Positions 1 through 5,202 of a stretch of 7,873 nucleotides of DNA are shown here, piece after piece. How positions within the stretch are numbered: the stretch's first letter is position 1; each line of letters opens with the position of its first letter. The position numbers and the translations under genes were made by a program. The stretch is from Gammaproteobacteria bacterium. GTDB taxonomy: Bacteria > Pseudomonadota > Gammaproteobacteria > Steroidobacterales > Steroidobacteraceae. The DNA lies in assembly GCA_009923475.1 (NCBI GenBank), contig RFTM01000065.1, forward strand, positions 1 through 7,873, read 5' to 3'. Below the pieces are notes generated by a model. It ran no database searches and had not been told where the DNA came from. It worked only from the letters and a program-made list of their open reading frames with translations.

Positions 1-833
1 TGGGACCGACGCGCGAGCACATCGGGCGCGAGAAAGCGGGCATCTTCCGGGCCGGTCGTCCGGTGGTGCTCGGCAGCGCCGACATGCCGGCGAGCGTGGT
101 CGAAGCCACCGCGGCCCTCGGCTGCGAGGCGCTTTGGCCGGGGCGCGATTTCCAGGTCGAGCGGGACGCCGCCGAGGCCTCGCCGCAGGCGACCTGGACT
201 TGGCGCGGCACGGGCGCCTCGCTCGCCGGGCTCGCATTCCCGGGGCTGCCCGCGCCGGCGTTGCCGGGGCCGATCCAGTACCACAACGCTGCGGCGGCGA
301 TCGCGGCCTTCATGGCGCTCGCGAAGCGGCGTCCCGAGATCGGGCGCGCGGTCGCAGCCGCGTCGGGCGACCCGTCCGCTGCTTGGGTCGCGACGGCGCT
401 GCGCCGCACGCAGCTCCGCGGCCGCTTCCAGCGCATCGCCGAGTGGCCGGCGGGCGGACCGGAGTGGATCCTCGATGTGGCGCACAACGAAGACGCGGCC
501 CGCGTGCTCGCCGAGGCGCTCGCCGCGCGGCCGGCGGCCGGACGCACCTACGCGGTCGCCGGCATCCTGCAGGACAAGGACGCCGCGGCGATCGGCGAGG
601 CCTTGCAGGGCGTGATCGACGGGTGGGTGCTCTGCGGACTGCCCGGCGATCGCGGCGGCGATGCCGAGTCGCTGCGTCGCCGTCTGCCGTCCGCCTGCCG
701 CAGCGTCGCGCTCGCGCCCGATGTGGAACATGCCTGCGGCGCGGCCCTCGCGCTCGCCCGGCCGGGCGACCGCATCGTCGTGCTCGGCTCCTTCATCACC
801 GTCGGGCCGGCGCTCGATTGGCTTGGGCTATAA
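1..833 (+). CDS. folC: FolC, bifunctional folylpolyglutamate synthase / dihydrofolate synthase (5' end missing)
   Basis: A cytoplasmic ATP-dependent Mur-ligase-type enzyme that joins glutamate to dihydropteroate and adds further glutamates to folates. The reading frame is already open at the window edge (first full codon at base 3), leaving 276 residues; E. coli FolC has about 420, so roughly the first third is outside. The visible part opens with the conserved stretch TREHIGREKAGIFRAG, whose Lys in REKAG is the usual carbamylated lysine of the central ATPase domain. IQYHNAAAAIAAF and LRGRFQRI mark the domain junction. LDVAHNEDAARVL (near bases 470-515) is the C-terminal DxAHN signature, and VVLGSFITVG closes the fold. 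It ends with CTATAA just before the SPOR gene. The folC-dedD-cvpA-purF order matches E. coli. Family assignment is firm. Confidence 0.95.
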   Translation, partial: GPTREHIGREKAGIFRAGRPVVLGSADMPASVVEATAALGCEALWPGRDFQVERDAAEASPQATWTWRGTGASLAGLAFPGLPAPALPGPIQYHNAAAAIAAFMALAKRRPEIGRAVAAASGDPSAAWVATALRRTQLRGRFQRIAEWPAGGPEWILDVAHNEDAARVLAEALAARPAAGRTYAVAGILQDKDAAAIGEALQGVIDGWVLCGLPGDRGGDAESLRRRLPSACRSVALAPDVEHACGAALALARPGDRIVVLGSFITVGPALDWLGL

Positions 834-841
834 TTTCGCCT
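829..841 (+). promoter_or_regulatory. Perfect -10 box (TATAAT) seven bases before the SPOR gene start
   Basis: TATAAT at 829-834 overlaps the folC stop codon and stands out in GC-rich surroundings. A start point seven bases downstream of its last base would fall on 841, the TTG start codon, giving a leaderless or nearly leaderless mRNA. No Shine-Dalgarno is visible before that TTG, which fits. No TTGACA-like -35 is seen 16-18 bp upstream and there is no exact extended TGn, so promoter activity is an inference. Confidence 0.5.
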
Positions 842-1599
842 TGGATACCGCACTGCGCAATCGCCTCACCGGCGCCGTCATCCTGGTGCTGCTCGCGGTG
901 CTGCTGCTGCCCGAACTGCTCACCGGTTCCGGTCGCCAGCCCGCGCCGCCGCCGGTGGCCAAGGATGATGACGGCCCGCCGCGCCAGACCTACACCGTCG
1001 ACCTCACCGACGCGGCGAAGGTGCCGGTCGGCACCGTGCCTGCGCGCTCCTTGACGACCGCGGCCGCCCCCGCCGAGGCGCCGCCACCGGTCGACGCCCC
1101 CGTCCAACTGCCGGTGCCGCCGGTGACCACGCCGTCTGCGACGGCCAGCACGACGCCGGCGACGCCCGGCGCCCCGCCCGCGACCGCCAGCGCGCCTCCT
1201 GCCGCCACGACGCCGAGCGCGACGCCGCCCGCGGCTCCGCCGACGGCCACGGCGACGCCACCCAAGGTCGCACCGCCCAAGGCCGCGCCGCCCGCCACGG
1301 CGGCGCCCACCAAGGCCGAGCCCCCCAAGGCCGCGCCACCCGCCACGGCGGCCACATCTGCGGGCGCGTCGGGCTATTTCGTGCAGGTCGGCACCTTCGG
1401 CACCCGGGAACGCGCCGAAGTGCTGCAGCGCGACCTCACGCGCCGCGGCTTCAAGGTGACCATCAACGAGACCTCGCGCGACACCAAGTCGTTCTTCCGC
1501 GTGCGGGTCGGTCCTGTCGCCGACCGCAAGGCGGCCGAGGCCCTGGAGCTGCGGCTGCGCCCGCTGGCGCCCGACCGGGCGATCGTGGCGGTGCCCTGA
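841..1599 (+). CDS. dedD: DedD-like SPOR-domain inner-membrane protein
   Basis: A 252-residue single-pass membrane protein of the DedD type; SPOR domains bind septal peptidoglycan and such proteins assist cell division. I chose the TTG at 841 because it gives MDTALRNRLTGAVILVLLAV, closely matching the short basic start and membrane helix (about residues 10-27, ending LLLPELLTG) typical of DedD homologues. Starts further upstream lie inside folC. Residues about 32-175 form a Pro/Ala/Thr-rich linker expected to span the periplasm, with short PPKAAPPATAA repeats. Residues 178-252 are the SPOR domain: GYFVQVGTFGTRERAEVLQ, then SFFRVRVGPVADRKAAEAL. The gene lies between folC and cvpA, as dedD does in E. 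coli. The exact start is less certain than the family; the symbol rests on architecture plus gene order. Confidence 0.88.
   Translation: MDTALRNRLTGAVILVLLAVLLLPELLTGSGRQPAPPPVAKDDDGPPRQTYTVDLTDAAKVPVGTVPARSLTTAAAPAEAPPPVDAPVQLPVPPVTTPSATASTTPATPGAPPATASAPPAATTPSATPPAAPPTATATPPKVAPPKAAPPATAAPTKAEPPKAAPPATAATSAGASGYFVQVGTFGTRERAEVLQRDLTRRGFKVTINETSRDTKSFFRVRVGPVADRKAAEALELRLRPLAPDRAIVAVP
1276..1352 (+). repeat. Two 29-bp direct repeats in the linker of the SPOR protein
   Basis: Bases 1276-1304 and 1324-1352 are identical except for one position (G in the first copy, A in the second), with a period of 48 bp (16 codons). Both encode PKAAPPATAA in the same frame. A shorter related piece (CCCAAGGTCGCA) precedes them at 1261-1272. 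The pattern suggests expansion of a low-complexity linker by slippage or duplication; it is in frame and does not break the gene. Confidence 0.85.
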
Positions 1600-1612
1600 T
1601 GGCCACCGCCCG

Positions 1613-1659
1613 GGGCGCGCACCACAGCGGCGTCCGGGCTTGCGGTACACTGCGCGCCC
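1613..1659. repeat. 9-bp inverted repeat in the dedD-cvpA gap
   Basis: GGGCGCGCA at 1613-1621 is the exact reverse complement of TGCGCGCCC at 1651-1659, with a 29-base loop. No T-run follows, so it does not look like an intrinsic terminator. The loop and the edge of the right arm contain the -10-like TACACT. In DNA this rich in GCGC such a match may be chance. Confidence 0.4.
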
Positions 1660-1684
1660 TCGCAGCAGCGGCGGGAGTTCCGGC
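1646..1684 (+). promoter_or_regulatory. -10-like box and strong ribosome binding site before cvpA
   Basis: TACACT at 1646-1651 matches the sigma-70 -10 consensus at four of six positions; no clear -35 is present. GGGAG at 1673-1677 lies seven bases before the GTG at 1685, a well-placed Shine-Dalgarno that decides this start over the in-frame TTG at 1640. The 85-bp gap (1600-1684) is the largest between codirectional genes here, so a separate cvpA-purF promoter is plausible. Confidence 0.5.
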
Positions 1685-2272
1685 GTGACGCCATTCGACT
1701 ACGCCTTCATCGCGGTCCTGGTGGCCTTCGCGGCCCAGGGGCTCATCCACGGGTTCATCCGCGAACTCTCCGGCATCATCGCCTGGGTCATCTCCATCTG
1801 GGCGTCGTTGCGTCTCGCTTCGGCGTTCGAGCCTTTCGTGTACTCCCTGGCCGATTCGCCGACCTCTCGCTGGCTCATCGCGAGCCTCATCGTCGGTACC
1901 GTGGTCTACGTCGCCGTCATCCTGGTCGGCCGCGTGATCACCCGCGCCATCGCCGAATCGGTCGCCGGCCCCATCAACCGCATGCTGGGTCTCCTGTTCG
2001 GCGCCGCCAAGGCGCTGGTGGTGGCGGGCGTCGCCACCTTCATCGGCCTGCAGTTCGGCCTCTCCAAGCAGGAGTGGTGGAAGAAGTCGCACCTCGCGCC
2101 CGTGGCCATGCACGCGTCCTTGCTGCTCGACCGGGTGGTCGACTTCCGCACGCTGCTCTCGGCCGATCGCCGCTTCGAGATGCCCGAGGCCATGAAAGAG
2201 ACCGAGCAGCGCGCGCGCGAGCTCATGAAGGACATCGGCGAGGCGACGGCGCCGCCGCCGCGGGAGGAGTGA
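1685..2272 (+). CDS. cvpA: CvpA family inner-membrane protein
   Basis: A 195-residue member of the CvpA (colicin V production) family, known in E. coli to be needed for colicin V export and for envelope homeostasis; its molecular activity is not well defined. Hydrophobic segments lie at about residues 5-22, 30-48, 64-82 and 101-121, a four-helix pattern. The family hallmark GLIHGFIRELSGIIAWV spans the end of helix 1 and helix 2, and AGPINRMLGLLFGAAKALV precedes helix 4. The C-terminal third (after about 125) is charged and probably cytoplasmic. The GTG start is chosen for its Shine-Dalgarno GGGAG seven bases upstream and because MTPFDYAFIAVL is the usual family beginning. It is followed after only 3 bp by purF, the cvpA-purF pairing conserved across proteobacteria. 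Confidence 0.93.
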   Translation: MTPFDYAFIAVLVAFAAQGLIHGFIRELSGIIAWVISIWASLRLASAFEPFVYSLADSPTSRWLIASLIVGTVVYVAVILVGRVITRAIAESVAGPINRMLGLLFGAAKALVVAGVATFIGLQFGLSKQEWWKKSHLAPVAMHASLLLDRVVDFRTLLSADRRFEMPEAMKETEQRARELMKDIGEATAPPPREE

Positions 2273-2275
2273 GGC
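2262..2275 (+). promoter_or_regulatory. Ribosome binding site of purF inside the cvpA 3' end
   Basis: GGGAGGAG at 2262-2269 lies six bases before the purF ATG and within the last codons of cvpA, so translation of the two genes is probably coupled. It is the strongest Shine-Dalgarno in the window, while several other genes here have none. Confidence 0.8.
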
Positions 2276-3781
2276 ATGTGCGGTATCGCAGGCATCGTCG
2301 GCACCTCGCCCGTCAACCAGCGGCTCTATGACGCGCTGACGGTGCTGCAGCACCGCGGCCAGGACGCCGCCGGCATCGTCACCGCCGTCGACGGCCTCGT
2401 CTGCATGCGCAAGGGGCAGGGCCTGGTGCGCGATGTGTTCAACCAGCAGGACATGCTCGAGCTGCGCGGCGACATCGGCATCGGCCATGTGCGCTACCCG
2501 ACGGCGGGCTGCGACAGCGCCTCCGAGGCGCAGCCGTTCTACGTGAACGCGCCCTACGGCATCGTGCTCGGCCACAACGGCAACCTCACCAACGCCGCCG
2601 AGCTCGCCGACGTGCTGACCCGCGAGGAGCGGCGCCACCTCAACACCAGCTCCGATTCCGAGGTGCTGCTGAACGTGCTCGCCTCCGAGCTGCAGCGCGT
2701 CGGCACGCCGCGCATCACCGCCGCCGACGTGTTCGCCGCGGTGACGGCGCTCTACCGGCGCTGCCGCGGCGGCTATGCCGTGGTGGCGATGGTCATCGGC
2801 CACGGCATCCTCGGCTTCCGCGATCCGAACGGCATCCGGCCGCTGGTGCTCGGCCGTCGCGACACCGCGAAGGGCCCCGAGTACATGCTCGCCTCCGAGT
2901 CGGTGGCGCTCGACATGCTCGGCTTCGGCAGCGTGCGCGACATCGCGCCGGGCGAGGCCGTGTTCATCGACGAGCAGGGCCGCCTGCACACCCAGCAGTG
3001 CGTGGCGACGACCCGGCAGGCGCCCTGCATCTTCGAGTACGTCTACTTCGCGCGTCCCGACAGCATCATCGACAACGTCTCGGTGCAGCGCGCGCGCATG
3101 CGCATGGGCGACCGGCTCGCCGAGAAGATCCGCCGCGAGCGCCCCGACCACGACATCGAGGTCGTGATCCCCATCCCCGACACCAGCCGCACCGCGGCGC
3201 TGCAGGTCGCGCAGCACCTCGGCATCAAGTACCGCGAGGGGTTCATCAAGAACCGCTACATCGGCCGCACCTTCATCATGCCCGGGCAGGAGCAGCGCAA
3301 GAAGTCGGTGCGCTCCAAGCTCAACGCCATCGACCTCGAGTTCCGCAACAAGAACGTGCTGCTGGTCGACGACTCGATCGTCCGCGGCACGACCTCGGCG
3401 CAGATCATCGAGGTCGCGCGCGAGGCGGGGGCCCGCAAGGTCTACTTCGCCTCCGCGGCGCCGCCGGTGCGCTTCCCGAACGTCTACGGCATCGACATGC
3501 CCGCGGCCGACGAACTGGTCGCGGCCGGCCGCACCGAGGAAGAGGTGCGACAGGCGATCGGCGCCGATTGGCTCGTCTACCAGGACCTCGACGACCTGAT
3601 GCAGGCCTGCCGCCACGACGACGCTCGCGTCAACGAGTTCGACACCTCCTGCTTCTCGGGCCAGTACGTCACGGGCGATGTCACGCCCGAGTACCTCGCG
3701 CGCCTGCAGCAGGACCGCTCCGATGCCGCCAAGGCGCGGCGCCGCGGCCCGAGCAACCTCAAGGTCGTGCGCGGCGTCTGA
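2276..3781 (+). CDS. purF: PurF, amidophosphoribosyltransferase
   Basis: It catalyses the first committed step of purine synthesis: PRPP plus glutamine gives 5-phosphoribosylamine, glutamate and pyrophosphate, in the cytoplasm. The 501-residue protein is the length of the E. coli type. It begins MCGIAGIVG with no propeptide, so Cys2 becomes the N-terminal nucleophile once Met is removed. The class II glutamine amidotransferase domain shows LQHRGQD (24-30), GHVRYPTAG (70-78), GHNGNLTN (99-106) and SSDSE around Asp127. The phosphoribosyltransferase domain has the PRPP loop [14 protein letters not shown] (361-374). The substrate-channel region [13 protein letters not shown] precedes it. The Bacillus-type propeptide is absent. 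It sits 3 bp after cvpA. Purine repression is likely by analogy, but no PurR-type operator was recognised. Confidence 0.98.
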   Translation: MCGIAGIVGTSPVNQRLYDALTVLQHRGQDAAGIVTAVDGLVCMRKGQGLVRDVFNQQDMLELRGDIGIGHVRYPTAGCDSASEAQPFYVNAPYGIVLGHNGNLTNAAELADVLTREERRHLNTSSDSEVLLNVLASELQRVGTPRITAADVFAAVTALYRRCRGGYAVVAMVIGHGILGFRDPNGIRPLVLGRRDTAKGPEYMLASESVALDMLGFGSVRDIAPGEAVFIDEQGRLHTQQCVATTRQAPCIFEYVYFARPDSIIDNVSVQRARMRMGDRLAEKIRRERPDHDIEVVIPIPDTSRTAALQVAQHLGIKYREGFIKNRYIGRTFIMPGQEQRKKSVRSKLNAIDLEFRNKNVLLVDDSIVRGTTSAQIIEVAREAGARKVYFASAAPPVRFPNVYGIDMPAADELVAAGRTEEEVRQAIGADWLVYQDLDDLMQACRHDDARVNEFDTSCFSGQYVTGDVTPEYLARLQQDRSDAAKARRRGPSNLKVVRGV

Positions 3782-3807
3782 GCGCAGCGCCCGTCGCGCA
3801 CCCGGTC

Positions 3808-4485
3808 GTGGAGCACAACCCGCTGCAGGCGCCGACCCCGTCGGCCTGGGTCGACGAGGCCGTGCGGCGCTGGCCGGCGCTGCTCTCCGACCACGCCAAC
3901 TGCGAGAAGAAAGCCGCCTCGACGGCGCTGGCGCTGATGTTCGCCTACCCCGAGGACCGCGAGCTCGCCGCGCGGCTCTCGCGCCTCGCGCGCGAGGAAC
4001 TGCGGCACTTCGAGCAGGTCGACCGGCTGATGCAGGAGCAGGGCGTGCCCTATCTGCGGCAGAAGCCCGGGCGCTACGCCTCGATGCTGCGCGCGGCGAT
4101 GCGCACCCACGAACCCTGGCGCAAGCTCGACCTGCTGCTCTGCGGCGTGCTCATCGAGGCGCGCTCCTGCGAGCGCTTCCGGTTGCTCGCGGCGCGTCCG
4201 GAAGGGGCGGGGCTGCCGGCGCCGGTCGCCGGGCTCTATGCGGCGCTCGAGGCCTCCGAGGCGCGGCATTTCCAGCTCTACCTGAAGCTCGCCGAGCGGC
4301 ACGCTCAGGCGGCGGGCCTCGATGACGCGCGCGGCGTCGTGGCGCGCCGCCTCAAAGAATTGGCCGCGGTGGAGGCCGAGGCCGCCACCTCTCCCGACCC
4401 CGAGTTCCGCTTCCACTCGGGTGCGCCCGCCGGCGAGCCCGCGCCGGCCTCAGGCGAAGGGCAGCGGGACCCGCGCGAAGCCTGA
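3808..4485 (+). CDS. miaE: MiaE, tRNA 2-methylthio-N6-isopentenyladenosine-37 hydroxylase
   Basis: A nonheme diiron monooxygenase that hydroxylates the isopentenyl group of ms2i6A at position 37 of tRNAs reading U-starting codons, after MiaA and MiaB. The 225-residue frame shows the ferritin-like ligand set: Glu33 in HANCEKKAAS, E64-L-R-H67 in REELRHFEQV, Glu117 in IEARSCERF, and E151-A-R-H154 in SEARHFQLYL. Start: there is no ATG nearby, and GTG at 3808 gives the short N-terminal segment usual for Pseudomonas-type MiaE, although no Shine-Dalgarno is visible. It begins 26 bp after purF and is probably cotranscribed with it. The usual family end, EFRFHSG, is reached at residue 205; about 20 further Pro/Ala/Gly-rich residues follow and overlap the 3' end of lpxH on the other strand. 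Confidence 0.93.
   Translation: MEHNPLQAPTPSAWVDEAVRRWPALLSDHANCEKKAASTALALMFAYPEDRELAARLSRLAREELRHFEQVDRLMQEQGVPYLRQKPGRYASMLRAAMRTHEPWRKLDLLLCGVLIEARSCERFRLLAARPEGAGLPAPVAGLYAALEASEARHFQLYLKLAERHAQAAGLDDARGVVARRLKELAAVEAEAATSPDPEFRFHSGAPAGEPAPASGEGQRDPREA
4450..4485. other. Convergent miaE/lpxH coding overlap with nested inverted repeats
   Basis: The last 36 bp of miaE are also the last 36 bp of lpxH on the opposite strand, in codon-for-codon register. TCAGGC (4450-4455) and GCCTGA (4480-4485) form a 6-bp inverted repeat containing both stop codons. Inside it, GCGGG-A-CCCGC (4464-4474) is an 11-bp palindrome-like element. There is no T-run, so a classical bidirectional terminator is not supported. 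Confidence 0.75.
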
Positions 4486-5175
4486 ACCGTCGAAGCTGAG
4501 CGCGCTGCCCCGCTCGTACCAGGCGTCGAGCACGACGCGCAGCGCCGGCTTGCCGTCGACGAGGTGCAGGTGCTCGGCCGGCCGGTGGGTATGGCCGTGC
4601 ACCATCAGGTCGGTGCCGGTGGCGCGGAAGGCCGCGACCACGGCGTCCGGCGTCACGTCCATGATCTCGGCGCGCTGCGCCGCCACATGCGCCTTGCTGC
4701 CGGCGCGCGCGGCGTCGGCCAGCGTCTGCCGCGCCTCGAGCGGCAGCGCCAGCACCCGCTCGCGGAACGCGGGCGCGCGCACCGTGCTGCGCAGTTCCTG
4801 GTAGGCCGCGTCGCCGGTGCAGAGCAGGTCGCCGTGCGTCAGCAGCACCCGCCGCCCGCAGAGCGTCGCGACGCAGGGGTCGGGCAGCACCGTCGCGCCG
4901 GTGCGCGAGCTGAAGCCCGCGCCGTACAGGAAGTCGCGGTTGCCCGGCATCACGAACACCGGCACGCCGGAGGCGGCGAGCGCCGCGATCTCGCGGCAGA
5001 CGAGGTCGCGCGCGGGGTCCGGGTCGTCATCGCCCACCCAGGACTCGAAAAGGTCGCCGAGGATGTGCAGCGAGGCCGCCGCGCGCGCCTCGCCGCGCAG
5101 CAGGCCGATGAAGGCCTCGATGGCCTTCGGCGCCGCCGCTTCGAGGTGCAGGTCGGAGACGAACAGATGATTCAC
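4450..5175 (-). CDS. lpxH: LpxH, UDP-2,3-diacylglucosamine diphosphatase
   Basis: A peripheral membrane metallophosphoesterase of lipid A synthesis that hydrolyses UDP-2,3-diacylglucosamine to lipid X and UMP. The 241-residue product keeps the metal-site residues at the positions known for E. coli LpxH: Asp8 and His10 (SDLHL), Asp41 (GDLFESWVGDD), Asn79 (GNRDF), His114 (THGDLL), and His195 and His197 (HGHTHRP). The GTG at 5175-5173 is chosen because it starts the protein as VNHLFVSDLHLEA, the family beginning. No Shine-Dalgarno precedes it; instead TACAAT ends seven bases before the start. It implies a Gram-negative outer membrane with lipid A. It converges on miaE and diverges from gltX. The ppiB gene that often accompanies lpxH is not beside it here. 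Confidence 0.96.
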   Translation of the reverse strand: MNHLFVSDLHLEAAAPKAIEAFIGLLRGEARAAASLHILGDLFESWVGDDDPDPARDLVCREIAALAASGVPVFVMPGNRDFLYGAGFSSRTGATVLPDPCVATLCGRRVLLTHGDLLCTGDAAYQELRSTVRAPAFRERVLALPLEARQTLADAARAGSKAHVAAQRAEIMDVTPDAVVAAFRATGTDLMVHGHTHRPAEHLHLVDGKPALRVVLDAWYERGSALSFDGSGFARVPLPFA

Positions 5176-5202
5176 GCGGCGATTGTATGGTAATTTTTCG
5201 TC
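5176..5202. promoter_or_regulatory. 27-bp divergent lpxH/gltX intergenic region with probable promoters
   Basis: This AT-rich gap must supply any local promoters for both genes. On the minus strand TACAAT (complement of 5182-5187) matches the -10 consensus at five of six positions, and seven bases beyond it is the lpxH GTG at 5175, which would give a leaderless mRNA. On the plus strand TATGGT (5186-5191) and GGTAAT (5189-5194) are weaker -10 candidates for gltX. Any -35 would have to lie inside the opposite gene; none resembles TTGACA. Neither start has a Shine-Dalgarno. Confidence 0.5.

Noticed and set aside
661..840. An earlier ATG start for the SPOR gene inside folC
   Set aside because: It would add 60 residues of Arg/Ser/Pro-rich sequence before the membrane helix and overlap folC by 173 bp; DedD-type proteins begin just before the helix.
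134..1054. Plus-strand 306-codon frame running through folC into dedD
   Set aside because: Out of frame with both real genes and extremely Arg/Ala-rich; no recognisable motif.
796..1650. Minus-strand frames opposite dedD rich in Gly and Arg or Ala and Gly
   Set aside because: They mirror the Pro/Ala/Thr-rich linker; the repetitive look comes from the linker codons, not from a separate gene.
1463..3616. Minus-strand open frame of 717 codons antisense to dedD, cvpA and purF
   Set aside because: It lies opposite three firmly identified genes, its product is a monotonous mix of Arg, His, Asp, Val, Ala and Gly with no domain, and GC-rich third positions routinely keep the antisense frame open.
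2998..3807. Extension of miaE upstream through purF (495-codon frame)
   Set aside because: The upstream part is the wrong frame of purF and Arg/His-rich; MiaE similarity begins only after the purF stop.
3782..3807. Possible terminator between purF and miaE
   Set aside because: Only 26 bp, no convincing stem and no T-run; read-through into miaE is more likely.
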